Below, piece by piece: positions 5,415 through 13,323 of a stretch of 13,881 bases of DNA. The number at the start of each line of letters is the position of its first letter. Position 1 is the first letter of the stretch. This DNA comes from Erysipelotrichaceae bacterium (lineage in GTDB: Bacteria; Bacillota_I; Bacilli_A; Erysipelotrichales; Erysipelotrichaceae). A program made the translations under genes and the position numbers. The stretch is taken from NCBI GenBank assembly GCA_900754715.1, contig CAAEDX010000220.1, positions 1 to 13,881 of the forward strand, in the 5' to 3' direction. The notes beneath the pieces are model-generated. The model had not been told where the DNA came from. It saw only the letters and a program-made list of their open reading frames with translations, and did not search any database.

Positions 5415-8234
5415 TCACACCTCCAGCATTTTTCTCAGATATCTTCCGGTATGGCTCGCTTCCACCTGCGCCACTTGTTCCGGAGTGCCGCACGCCACGA
5501 TCGTGCCGCCTTCATCGCCGCCTTCCGGTCCGATGTCGATGATATGGTCCGCGCTCTTGATCACATCGAGATTATGCTCGATGACCAGCACGGTATCCCC
5601 GTTATCCACGATGCGCTGCAAGACCTCGAGCAGCTTCTTCACATCATGGGTATGCAGACCGGTGGTCGGCTCATCCAGCACGAACAAAGTCTTGCCGGTC
5701 GCCTTGCGCTGCAATTCGCTGGCGAGCTTCACGCGCTGAGCCTCGCCGCCGGAAAGCGTGGTCGCGCTCTGCCCCAGCTTGACATAGCCCAGACCGACGT
5801 CTTTGAGCGTCTGCAGCTTGTGGCGGATCTTGTGCACGCCGGCGAAGAAGTCGATGGCTTCTTCCACGCTCATCTCCAGCACATCATAGATATTCTTGCC
5901 TTTGTAGGTCACTTGCAGCGTCTCTTCATTATAACGTTTGCCGCCGCATTCCTCACAGGGCACGTACACATCTGGCAAAAAATGCATGGAGATGCGCAAG
6001 ATGCCATCGCCCTGGCAGGCCTCACAGCGCCCGCCTTTCACATTGAACGAGAAACGCCCTTTTTCATAACCGCGCAGCTTTGCTTCCGGCGTCTGCGCGA
6101 ACAGCTCGCGGATATCGTCGAATACACCGGTATATGTCGCCGGATTCGAACGAGGCGTACGGCCGATGGGATCCTGCGAGATATCGATGACCTTGTCGAT
6201 GTTCTCAATGCCGCGGATCTCCTTGTGCTTGCCCGGCTTGATGCGCAGCCGACCCAGAGCATGCTGCAGCCCCTTGGTCAGGATCTCATTGACCAGTGAG
6301 GACTTGCCCGAACCGCTGACCCCGGTCACACAGATAAAAGTGCCCAGCGGAAGATCCACCGTGACATTTTTCAGGTTGTTGGCCGCGCCCTTGACGACGC
6401 GCAGCTTCTTGCCATTACCTTTGCGGCGGGTCTTCGGCACTTCGATCTTCATGCGGCCGCTGAGATAATTGCCCGTGATGGAATCCGCATTGGCCATGAC
6501 CTCCTGCGGGGTGCCGCAGGCAACGACCTCACCGCCATGAATGCCGGCGCCCGGTCCGATGTCGATGATATAGTCAGAGGCACGCATCGTATCTTCATCG
6601 TGTTCAACGACGATGAGCGAATTGCCCAGATCGCGCATATCCTTCAACGTGGCGATCAGACGGTCATTGTCGCGCTGATGCAGGCCGATGCTCGGCTCAT
6701 CGAGCACATAAAGGACGCCGCTGAGATGCGAGCCGATCTGAGTAGCCAGGCGGATGCGCTGAGCCTCGCCGCCGGACAAAGAGCCAGCGATGCGATCCAG
6801 CGTCAGATAGCCAAGCCCTACATTGAGCAGAAACTGCAGCCGATCCGAGATCTCCTTGATGATGAGGCGGGCGATGTCTGCCTGTTGAGGAGTAAGCTTC
6901 AGCTCCTGCATGAAACGCACCGCCTCTTTCACGCTCATCGTCGTCCATTCATAGATGTTCTTGCCGCCGACATAGACGCTCAAGGCCTGCTCATTGAGCC
7001 GCTTGCCCCCGCAGGCCGGACAAGGCATCTCCGCCATGAAGGTGCCCAGCCATTCCCGGGACATCTGGCTCGTCGTCTCCATGTACCGCCGCTCGATATG
7101 CGTGACCACCCCTTCGATGAATTCATTCTTATGGGTGACATTGCCACTGCGGGAATACAGCGTATAGGCGATCGGCTCATCAGAGCCATACAGCATCATC
7201 TCCATCTGGTGATCATCCAGCGCCCCGATCGGCGTATCCACATCGATGCCATAGTGATCCAGCAGCGCCTTGAACCGCTGCCATTCCAGATTTTCCGTGC
7301 CCGCGATATTCTTATAATAGACGATGCCGCCTTCCACGATGCTCCTAGTGCGATCCGGGATCAGATAGTCCACATCCACCTTCTGGGTGATGCCCAGTCC
7401 CTTGCATTCCGGACATGCCCCAAAAGGCGCGTTGAAAGAAAACAGCTTCGGTTCCAGCTTCGGCACCGAAAAGCCGCAGTATTTGCAGGCATAGTTGCTG
7501 GAAAAGAGCAGTTCTTCCTCGCCATAGGCAACGATGGCAAGTCCGTCACTGAGCTTAAGGGCATTTTCCAGAGAATCATGAAGACGGGAGCGGTCATCGC
7601 TCTTCACGATGCGGTCGACGACCACATCGATGTTGTGCTTGCGATTCTTTTCCAGCTGCTCCACTTCCTCCAGGATGCGGATCTCCCCATCGATGCGCAC
7701 ACGCACATAGCCTTCTTTGGTCAGTTTAGCGAGCAGATCTTTATGTGTGCCTTTCTTGCCTCTGACGATCGGCGCCAGGATCTGCATCCGTGTGCGCTCC
7801 GGCAGCTCCATGATGCGGTCAATCATCTGCTTCACGGTCTGTGAAGTGATCGGCTCATGATGCGTCGGACAGTATGGCACGCCGATCCGCGCGTAAAGCA
7901 GGCGCAGATAGTCATAAATCTCGGTCACCGTGCCTACCGTGGAACGCGGATTGTTGCTGGTGGTCTTTTGATCGATGGAGATCGCCGGAGACAGCCCTTC
8001 GATGCTGTCGACATCCGGCTTTTCGCTGTTGCCCAGAAACTGTCTTGCGTAAGCGCTCAGCGATTCCACATAACGACGCTGTCCTTCTGCATATATGGTG
8101 TCAAACGCCAGGGATGTCTTCCCTGATCCAGACACCCCTGTCATGATGACAAAACGGTCCCGGGGAACCCTGACATCGATGTTCTTCAGGTTATTCTCCC
8201 TGGCTCCCTTGATCACGATCCATTCCTTGTCCAT
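5415..8234 (-). CDS. uvrA: Excinuclease ABC subunit A
   Basis: UvrA is the damage-recognition ATPase of nucleotide excision repair. It dimerises, loads UvrB onto lesions and then leaves. The 939-residue product is full length. It contains two ABC ATPase modules with Walker A motifs GVSGSGKT (33-40) and GVSGSGKS (638-645), signature LSGGE motifs (486-490 and 827-831) and Walker B segments VLDEPS (510-515) and VLDEPT (852-857). Zinc-binding cysteines lie at 250, 253, 274 and 277, at 405 and 408, and at 737, 740, 760 and 763. It is the first gene of the operon with hprK, lgt-ppaX and trxB. The start is preceded by a modest GGGGTGA. The gene upstream is a P-type ATPase with its own terminator, so uvrB is not adjacent as it often is in Bacillota. 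I found no clear LexA/DinR box. Confidence 0.97.
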   Translation of the reverse strand: MDKEWIVIKGARENNLKNIDVRVPRDRFVIMTGVSGSGKTSLAFDTIYAEGQRRYVESLSAYARQFLGNSEKPDVDSIEGLSPAISIDQKTTSNNPRSTVGTVTEIYDYLRLLYARIGVPYCPTHHEPITSQTVKQMIDRIMELPERTRMQILAPIVRGKKGTHKDLLAKLTKEGYVRVRIDGEIRILEEVEQLEKNRKHNIDVVVDRIVKSDDRSRLHDSLENALKLSDGLAIVAYGEEELLFSSNYACKYCGFSVPKLEPKLFSFNAPFGACPECKGLGITQKVDVDYLIPDRTRSIVEGGIVYYKNIAGTENLEWQRFKALLDHYGIDVDTPIGALDDHQMEMMLYGSDEPIAYTLYSRSGNVTHKNEFIEGVVTHIERRYMETTSQMSREWLGTFMAEMPCPACGGKRLNEQALSVYVGGKNIYEWTTMSVKEAVRFMQELKLTPQQADIARLIIKEISDRLQFLLNVGLGYLTLDRIAGSLSGGEAQRIRLATQIGSHLSGVLYVLDEPSIGLHQRDNDRLIATLKDMRDLGNSLIVVEHDEDTMRASDYIIDIGPGAGIHGGEVVACGTPQEVMANADSITGNYLSGRMKIEVPKTRRKGNGKKLRVVKGAANNLKNVTVDLPLGTFICVTGVSGSGKSSLVNEILTKGLQHALGRLRIKPGKHKEIRGIENIDKVIDISQDPIGRTPRSNPATYTGVFDDIRELFAQTPEAKLRGYEKGRFSFNVKGGRCEACQGDGILRISMHFLPDVYVPCEECGGKRYNEETLQVTYKGKNIYDVLEMSVEEAIDFFAGVHKIRHKLQTLKDVGLGYVKLGQSATTLSGGEAQRVKLASELQRKATGKTLFVLDEPTTGLHTHDVKKLLEVLQRIVDNGDTVLVIEHNLDVIKSADHIIDIGPEGGDEGGTIVACGTPEQVAQVEASHTGRYLRKMLEV

Positions 8235-8277
8235 GTAATCACCCCGTCTTCTTTAGCATTTGCCTGACGACATCATT

Positions 8278-8304
8278 TATACGCCGTCGGCGAAGTCTCG
8301 TATA
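8278..8304. repeat. Inverted repeat at the uvrA transcription start region
   Basis: TATACG (8278-8283) and CGTATA (8299-8304) are perfect arms 15 bases apart, and an inner palindrome CGCCG-T-CGGCG (8282-8292) lies within. The site touches the predicted uvrA -10 box and covers the predicted transcript start. It could be an operator or a leader hairpin. It does not match the usual Firmicute LexA site. Confidence 0.35.
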
Positions 8305-8332
8305 TTATATACCAGGATGTTTTTTTTCGCAC
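8304..8332 (-). promoter_or_regulatory. Probable uvrA operon promoter
   Basis: A perfect TATAAT (8304-8309) lies about 70 bases before the uvrA start. At 17 bases upstream the -35 position reads GTGCGA (8327-8332), only three of six matches. The spacer holds most of an eight-base A-run, and TGG lies just before an overlapping TATATA, so extended -10 contacts may compensate. No other promoter-like site was seen between the ATPase terminator and uvrA. Confidence 0.55.
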
Positions 8333-8350
8333 CAGATTCGCAAGAAAGTT

Positions 8351-8383
8351 AACGAAAAGAAAGGAGAAGGACTTTCCTTCTCC
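8351..8383 (-). terminator. Intrinsic terminator of the P-type ATPase gene
   Basis: On the minus strand GGAGAAGGA (8375-8383) pairs perfectly with TCCTTCTCC (8363-8371) around a three-base loop and is followed by a T-rich tract (TTTCTTTTCGTT, 8351-8362). It begins seven bases after the ATPase stop codon. Confidence 0.85.
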
Positions 8384-8389
8384 AAGGCT

Positions 8390-10738
8390 TCATGTAAGAT
8401 CCGGACGGACGAACATCAGCCGCTCAAACACATAGAACAATCCTTTCTGGACCAGGGGGATCACGATGATGCCGGCTCCGGCACAAAGCAGCTGCAGCGG
8501 ACTGAGCCGCACGAGCATGAACCAGGAAGCCAGCGCCGGCGTGATGATGCACAGCAGGAACAGCAGGCACATCAGGACAAACAAGATCCGGCGGTTCATA
8601 TTGAACGGACGGCTGATGCGGAAGAGCACTGCCAGCGAGCTGCTTCCGGCCAGGATCACACACAGCGTGGAGATGACTTCCTGGCTGAGCGGCTCGATCG
8701 CCGTCAGGGCGTAGACATAGAAGACCGACAGCACGACGCACAATGCGCCAGGCAGAGCGTTGCTGAAGACATTGCGCAGAAAATTGCCGCGTACCCGCTC
8801 ATGATTGGGTTCCAGCGCCAGGAAGAAAGAAGGCACGCCGATCGATACGGTGGAAATGAGCGTCAGCTGGATCGGCTCAAACGGATAGATCGGAATCAAA
8901 AACAGCGTGAGGATGCCCAGGATGACCGAAAATGAAGTCTTGACCAGAAACAGCGATGCCGTGCGCTGGATATTGTTGATGACACGGCGTCCCTCATTGA
9001 CGATCTCCGGCAGATGCGAGAAGCTGGAATCCAGCAAGACGAGATTGGCGATGTTCTTGGCAGCCTCGCTGCCCTGTGCCATGGCGATGGAGCAATCCGC
9101 TTCTTTCAGCGCCATGACGTCATTCACGCCATCGCCGGTCATGGCCGTCACATGCCCCTTACGCTTGAGCGCTTCGATCATCTGCTTTTTCTGGATCGGC
9201 GACACCCGGCCGAATACCGTGTATCGCTCTACAGCATCTTCCATGTCTTCTTCCTTCAGTGTCGTGGCGTCGATGCAGCGCTGTGCATCGCGCACTCCGG
9301 CCGTCTCTGCGATCTTGGCCACGGTGCGCACATCATCGCCGCTGATGATCTTGACATCCACGCCCTGGGCATAGAAATACGTCAGGATCTCCGGGGCTTC
9401 CGCGCGGATCGGATCGCTGAGCACGATGAGCGCCAGCAGCTGACAGCGCATGTCACGCAGATCATCCTTGATCGCGTCCTGGCTTTTGGCAAGCACGACC
9501 ACGCGCTTGCCTTGCGCGGCCAAGCTGCTGATCCGCTGCTCCACCGCTTCATCTTTATTGGCAAAGATAAAATCATAGGCACCGATCAGATATGTGCCTT
9601 GTTCCTCATAAGTCACGCCGCTTGCTTTGCGGGCGCTCGAAAACGCCAGCGTCTCACAGCTGCGCCAGCCTTCCTGCGGCGACGCATAAGCCCGGATCGC
9701 CTGAGCCGTCGCGTTATTATCCTGCAGATCATGAAAACAATGCGCCAGGATCACATCGGCATCCGCGTCAGCGTAAGGGATCACTTTCTCCACTTTCATG
9801 CTCCCTTCGGTGATCGTCCCGGTCTTATCGCAGCACAAGGTATCCACACGCGCCAAGGTCTCGATGCAATACAGCTCCTGCACCAGCGTCTTCTTGCGAG
9901 CCAGGTTGACAGTGCCCACTGCCAGGGCCACGCTTGTCAGCAGCACCAGTCCTTCAGGGATCATGCCCAGCACCGCGGCCACCGTGGCCGGGATAGCGTC
10001 ATTCAGCGTAGCATGCGTAAAGAACAGCTGCTTTCCCATCAGCAGCAGTCCCATCGGCACGATGATGATGCTGACGGTCTTGATGATAAAATTGATCGCG
10101 TCACGCAGCTGCGAAGGATGCCGGCGCACCTGCTTCGCATGATCGAGGATCGTATGTACATATGTCTGCTTTCCTACGGCACACACCTGCGCGACGACAT
10201 TGCCGCTGACCGCGAAGCTGCCGGAATACAGGAAGCTGCCTGTCTCCTTGAGGATGATGTCCGCCTCGCCGGTGACCAGTGATTCATTGCATTCAAGCTT
10301 GCCTTCGCGCACGATGGCGTCACAGGGGATCTGATCGCCATTGGAAAGGATGAGCAGGTCATCCATCACGATCTCATCCAGGGTCAGCTCACATGTCTTC
10401 CCTTCCCGCAGCGCCTTCACATGCGTCTGCGAAAGCAACGAAAGCCGGTCCAAGATCAGCTTAGAGCGGATCTCTTGCGCGATACCGATGACGATGTTCG
10501 AAATGATGACGCCAAGAAAGAGCATATTGCGATAATTGCCGGTCACGAAGACCAACGCGGCCAGAATGACATTGATGAGATTGAACAGCGTCATCAGATT
10601 GTCCCGAAAGATCATCTGAAAGCTCTTCGTCGTCTTTTTGAGCTGCTCGTTATATTCTCCCTTTGCTCTGCGCGCCGCGGCCTCAGCGCCGGTGAGCCCG
10701 GTTCGCAGATCGGTCTGTGATCGAAGCTTTACATTCAT
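8390..10738 (-). CDS. Cation-translocating P-type ATPase (CtpE-like)
   Basis: The 782-residue membrane protein couples ATP hydrolysis to cation transport through a phospho-aspartate. It shows two N-terminal membrane segments (about 50-87), the actuator-domain TGE at 156-158, a hydrophobic pair around 215-275 with PEGL (261-264), and the phosphorylation site DKTGT at 304-308. The hinge motif TGDGVND is at 534-540, and about six C-terminal membrane segments span 595-770. It lacks N-terminal heavy-metal binding domains and the CPC motif, so it is not a copper or zinc exporter. GMIPEGLVLLTSVA and the overall length recall CtpE-type ATPases, for which calcium has been proposed in Mycobacterium; the ion here is not determined. 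ATG at 10738 was chosen because it follows the promoter at 10763-10771 and a weak AGGTG; in-frame upstream ATGs precede that promoter. It is transcribed alone. Confidence 0.88.
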   Translation of the reverse strand: MNVKLRSQTDLRTGLTGAEAAARRAKGEYNEQLKKTTKSFQMIFRDNLMTLFNLINVILAALVFVTGNYRNMLFLGVIISNIVIGIAQEIRSKLILDRLSLLSQTHVKALREGKTCELTLDEIVMDDLLILSNGDQIPCDAIVREGKLECNESLVTGEADIILKETGSFLYSGSFAVSGNVVAQVCAVGKQTYVHTILDHAKQVRRHPSQLRDAINFIIKTVSIIIVPMGLLLMGKQLFFTHATLNDAIPATVAAVLGMIPEGLVLLTSVALAVGTVNLARKKTLVQELYCIETLARVDTLCCDKTGTITEGSMKVEKVIPYADADADVILAHCFHDLQDNNATAQAIRAYASPQEGWRSCETLAFSSARKASGVTYEEQGTYLIGAYDFIFANKDEAVEQRISSLAAQGKRVVVLAKSQDAIKDDLRDMRCQLLALIVLSDPIRAEAPEILTYFYAQGVDVKIISGDDVRTVAKIAETAGVRDAQRCIDATTLKEEDMEDAVERYTVFGRVSPIQKKQMIEALKRKGHVTAMTGDGVNDVMALKEADCSIAMAQGSEAAKNIANLVLLDSSFSHLPEIVNEGRRVINNIQRTASLFLVKTSFSVILGILTLFLIPIYPFEPIQLTLISTVSIGVPSFFLALEPNHERVRGNFLRNVFSNALPGALCVVLSVFYVYALTAIEPLSQEVISTLCVILAGSSSLAVLFRISRPFNMNRRILFVLMCLLFLLCIITPALASWFMLVRLSPLQLLCAGAGIIVIPLVQKGLFYVFERLMFVRPDLT

Positions 10739-10762
10739 GCAAACACCTGCCTTGCTCCTCAC

Positions 10763-10771
10763 ATTATAGCA
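10763..10771 (-). promoter_or_regulatory. Extended -10 promoter of the P-type ATPase gene
   Basis: TGC followed directly by TATAAT (10763-10768) forms a perfect extended -10 element on the minus strand. The position 17 bases upstream has no good -35 box (CCGTAG), so the promoter would depend on the extended -10. The leader would be about 18 bases long. Confidence 0.6.
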
Positions 10772-10917
10772 TATCCCTTTTTTTCCTACGGTTTCACAAA
10801 TGTAAGATTTCTGAAAAGCAAATGAAAAAAACAGCCTTCTACAGTGTTTTCGTTCATATTTGACCATAAAAGCACAGCCAAGCCTATACCGAATGATGCG
10901 GCATGCTCTTCACACGC

Positions 10918-10938
10918 AAAAAAGGGCGTGCACCGCCC
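10918..10938 (-). terminator. Intrinsic terminator of the aldo/keto reductase gene
   Basis: GGGCG (10934-10938) pairs with CGCCC (10924-10928) around a five-base loop and is followed by six T residues on the minus strand (10918-10923). A second small hairpin, with CGGATC and GATCCG arms at 10952-10968, lies just after the stop codon. About 180 bases between this terminator and the ATPase start hold only that gene's promoter. Confidence 0.85.
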
Positions 10939-10970
10939 CGTTTTCTGATGCCGGATCATCTCGATCCGCC

Positions 10971-11729
10971 TTAATACCAGTCATGCTTCTCCTTTTTATC
11001 GAGCATCGCGATGGATCCCATCTCCTGATCCGTCAGCGCAAAGTCAAAGATCGAGATGTTTTCCTGGATATGCTTTGGATCACTGGAACCTGGGATGACG
11101 CACACCCCTTTCTGCATATGCCAGCGAAGGATCACCTGCGCCGCGCTTTTCCCGTGCGCCGCGGCAATCTCTTTGAGCAGCGGGTCATCAAGCATTGTCC
11201 TGACATGCCCTCTGCCGCCCAGCGGATACCAGCCTTGGACAGCTATCCTCTTGTTCTGGATATGCTCCACCACCCGGCTATCCTGATAATACGGATGGAT
11301 CTCATTTTGGATCAATGCTGGCCTTATGGATACTTTAGGCAAGAAAGAGTCCACTTCCTGAATATAGTAACAAGAAATGCCCGCATTGCGCACCTTGCCC
11401 TCCCGCATAGCTTTTTCGATGGCGCTGTATGCCGCTGCATCATTTACGGCCGGATGATGCAGGAGCATCATATCAATATAGCCGATGTCCAGTTTCTCCA
11501 ATGCCTCATCTATGGCTCTGGCCGCATGGTCATACTGATCTGGATACAGCTTGGTCTGCACGAAGATCGCTTCTCGCGCTATGCCAGATCGGCGGACCCC
11601 TTCGCCCACTTCCCGCTCATTCCCATAAAAAGACGCCGTATCGATCAGACGATAGCCACTTCTCACCGCAGAAATCACTGCGTCTGTGCAGGTCTTTCCA
11701 TGCAAGGCATAAGTTCCAAGGCCGACCAC
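10971..11729 (-). CDS. Aldo/keto reductase, 5'-truncated
   Basis: The product is an NADPH-dependent aldo/keto reductase whose catalytic body is intact. In the 252-residue reading from GTG 11729, the tetrad is Asp30 (LIDTASFYGNE), Tyr35, Lys60 (VQTKLYP) and His91 (LLHHP). PGSS (213-216) and the C-terminal cofactor-binding segment are present. Family members normally start about ten residues or more earlier, with a strand before M-P-x-V-G-L-G-T. Here LPVVGLGTY is present, but no ATG or GTG with a ribosome binding site lies upstream; the frame runs on into the plus-strand LysR remnant and reaches a stop at 11793-11795. GTG 11729 has no Shine-Dalgarno sequence. The gene probably lost its promoter and first codons in a deletion, so it may be silent. 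Specificity is unknown. Confidence 0.75.
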   Translation of the reverse strand: MVGLGTYALHGKTCTDAVISAVRSGYRLIDTASFYGNEREVGEGVRRSGIAREAIFVQTKLYPDQYDHAARAIDEALEKLDIGYIDMMLLHHPAVNDAAAYSAIEKAMREGKVRNAGISCYYIQEVDSFLPKVSIRPALIQNEIHPYYQDSRVVEHIQNKRIAVQGWYPLGGRGHVRTMLDDPLLKEIAAAHGKSAAQVILRWHMQKGVCVIPGSSDPKHIQENISIFDFALTDQEMGSIAMLDKKEKHDWY

Positions 11730-11745
11730 AGGCAGATCGTACGCG
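11730..11745. other. Deletion junction between divergent AKR and lysR genes
   Basis: To the left, recognisable reductase sequence (minus strand) ends with D-L-P-V-V. To the right, recognisable LysR sequence (plus strand) begins with R-A-E-E-I. There is no intergenic DNA between the two, although both genes would need start codons and promoters here. I see no insertion sequence, terminal repeat or target duplication. The exact breakpoint cannot be fixed without an intact relative. Confidence 0.6.
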
Positions 11746-12432
11746 CAGAAGAGATCATCTCCATGGTCGATAAAACTGAAGCCGAATTTAATTCAATGAG
11801 CAATATCGTGAGCGGCGATATCTATATCGGCGGCGGAGAGACGGAGGCGGTCAAGCTGATCGCACAGATCGTCTGTGAGCTGCGCACAGCTTATCCAGGA
11901 ATTCATTATCATCTGTACAGCGGAAATGCTGAGGATGTCACCGAACGGCTGGATAAAGGCTTATTGGATTGGGATATTGATCCAGCCTGCAGACATATCC
12001 AAATACGATTACATCAATATTCCTGCCAGAGATACATGGGGCGTCATCATGCGAAAAGACAGCCCCCTGGTCAAAAAAGAAACGATCAGAAAAGAAGATC
12101 TGCTGAACGTTCCTTTGATCTGCTCACGTCAGGCCATTTCAGAAGAGCGGCACAGGAATGAATTTGCCGATTGGTTTGGCGAGGACTTTGACAAGCTGGA
12201 CATCGTCACGACATTCAATCTCGTCTATAATGCCGCCATCATGGTCGAAGCCGGAGTTGGCTATGCCATCACGATCGACAAGATCGCCAATACGACCGAA
12301 AGCAGCAGTCTCTGTTTCCGCCCGCTATGGCCGCAGCTTGATTCAGGATTAAATGTCATCTGGAAAAAATATCAGGTGTTTTCCGCAGCGGCAGAATTAT
12401 TCTTAGAAAAACTGCGCGAGCATTTTGGCTAG
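11742..12432 (+). pseudogene. LysR-type regulator remnant (HTH lost, frameshifted)
   Basis: The fragment encodes the linker end and substrate-binding domain of a LysR-family transcription regulator. It begins at RAEEIISMVDKTE, which in relatives lies near residue 65, directly after the winged helix-turn-helix. The first frame runs through SGDIYIGGGE and HLYSGNAEDVTERLDKGLLD to 11969. Homologous sequence then continues in another frame from 11971 (GILIQPADISKYDY) to the TAG stop at 12430-12432. One extra base or two missing bases at about 11970 explain the shift. The second frame includes VIMRKDSPL, PLICSRQ and a long effector-domain end. Without a DNA-binding domain and with a frameshift it cannot be a working repressor or activator. 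It probably once controlled the adjacent reductase, an inference from the divergent arrangement. It is the only plus-strand gene in the window. Confidence 0.85.
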
Positions 12433-12441
12433 GCGCACGCG

Positions 12442-12476
12442 AAAAGGCAATCAGAAGTGCATCTGATTGCCATTTT
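12442..12476. terminator. Bidirectional intrinsic terminator
   Basis: Perfect 10-base arms GGCAATCAGA (12446-12455) and TCTGATTGCC (12462-12471) enclose a six-base loop. Four T residues follow on each strand, so it can end both the plus-strand LysR remnant and the minus-strand DUF975 gene, which converge here. Confidence 0.85.
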
Positions 12477-12510
12477 CGTCATGTCTGACTCCAGCCTAAG
12501 TTCTGTCAGA

Positions 12511-13227
12511 TCAGACAGTCTGCGTATTTTCCTGCAATTTCAGATAAAGCTGTGCCCACGTTGACTCAATGTAAGGACGGACGAACCATACACCGATACG
12601 GAAAGCCAGCACGCCCAAGATCAGCCATCCCAGAAACGACAGGCTGAGCACGAACATTTCCGCTTTATGTCCCATGGTCATCTTCCGGCTGAGCGCGAAT
12701 GCGTCTTCGGCACGCATGTCCGGCTGCTGCGCGAGCAGATACGGGATCATGCGGTATTCATATGATTTGACAATGCCCGGGATGACCAGCAAGAGCGACC
12801 AGGCAAGTATCCTGACGCTGACCAGGAGCATCACCTTCACCACATTCAGATAATGGGAAGAAAAAGCAGAAAACAATGTGGAAAACGGCTGCGGACCAGA
12901 AGCCGCACCGAGGTAATAACGATTTGTGCCCACTTTGATCACATTGCCGATAAACACCATGAGCAGGATGGCGATGAGCGCGAAAAACAGCGCGTTTTGC
13001 AGCCGGAGCATCTGCAGCCAGGGGATGTTCAGCCAGATCGACCGTCCGTTCACCGTCAAATTCAGACCGCCGCGCAGCGGGAGCAGATGCTGTTCACTGA
13101 GCGTATCAAGGATGTCCATAAACGCGTCAGTGAGCAGATAAGCGACCAGCGAGACCGAAAACATCATCCAGTAGCTGTGTCTCATCATGCCTTTTGCCTT
13201 TTCTTTGAGTTCAGCTCTTGTCCACAT
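12511..13227 (-). CDS. DUF975 family membrane protein
   Basis: The 238-residue integral membrane protein belongs to the DUF975 family, common in Bacillota and without an established function. It begins with the typical MWTRAELKEKAK followed by a hydrophobic segment near 18-38. Further segments lie at about 77-97, 128-151 and 190-215. The family core is visible as IPGIVKSYEYRMIPYLLA at 149-166, followed by a DAFALSRKMTMGHK helix (175-188) and SFLGW (197-201). The ATG at 13227 has GGAGG seven bases upstream and fits family starts; the in-frame ATGs further upstream fall at or before the predicted transcription start. It has its own promoter and a shared terminator, so it is a single-gene unit. 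Confidence 0.88.
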   Translation of the reverse strand: MWTRAELKEKAKGMMRHSYWMMFSVSLVAYLLTDAFMDILDTLSEQHLLPLRGGLNLTVNGRSIWLNIPWLQMLRLQNALFFALIAILLMVFIGNVIKVGTNRYYLGAASGPQPFSTLFSAFSSHYLNVVKVMLLVSVRILAWSLLLVIPGIVKSYEYRMIPYLLAQQPDMRAEDAFALSRKMTMGHKAEMFVLSLSFLGWLILGVLAFRIGVWFVRPYIESTWAQLYLKLQENTQTV

Positions 13228-13249
13228 GAGGTTCCCTCCCTTCATCTCC

Positions 13250-13278
13250 AGCATACGCCTTGCCCGCTTCTTGGTCAA
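13250..13278 (-). promoter_or_regulatory. Promoter of the DUF975 gene
   Basis: TTGACC (13273-13278, five of six -35 matches) and TATGCT (13250-13255, four of six -10 matches) are 17 bases apart on the minus strand. Transcripts would start near 13243, leaving a leader of about 16 bases with the ribosome binding site. The promoter begins nine bases beyond the T-run of the pta terminator. Confidence 0.7.
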
Positions 13279-13287
13279 CCAAAACGC

Positions 13288-13316
13288 AAAAAAGCCGCAG
13301 CGCTTTCGCTGCAGCT
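13288..13316 (-). terminator. Intrinsic terminator of pta
   Basis: AGCTGCAGC (13308-13316) pairs with GCTGCGGCT (13293-13301), with one G-T wobble, around a six-base loop. A T-run of six follows on the minus strand, its first T shared with the end of the stem (13288-13293). It lies seven bases beyond the pta stop codon. Confidence 0.9.
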
Positions 13317-13323
13317 CCTTTGA

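Noticed and set aside
5413..5493. An upstream start for hprK inside uvrA
   Set aside because: The added 27 residues do not resemble HprK and would overlap uvrA. ATG 5412 has GGAGG at the correct distance.
6537..7844. A long plus-strand open frame opposite uvrA
   Set aside because: It is an antisense shadow of a full-length, highly conserved uvrA. Its His/Asp/Ala-rich composition is typical of such shadows.
9014..10282. A long plus-strand open frame opposite the P-type ATPase
   Set aside because: It is antisense to conserved ATPase motifs and has no ribosome binding site or recognisable domain.
11700..11800. A mobile element at the AKR/lysR junction
   Set aside because: No transposase, terminal inverted repeats or target duplication were found; a simple deletion fits better.
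10860..12161. A 433-codon plus-strand open frame that runs antisense to the reductase and into the LysR remnant
   Set aside because: Its first part is the mirror of a recognisable reductase and its last part is the first LysR frame. It has no ribosome binding site at the start, so it is not a regulator gene with a new N-terminus.
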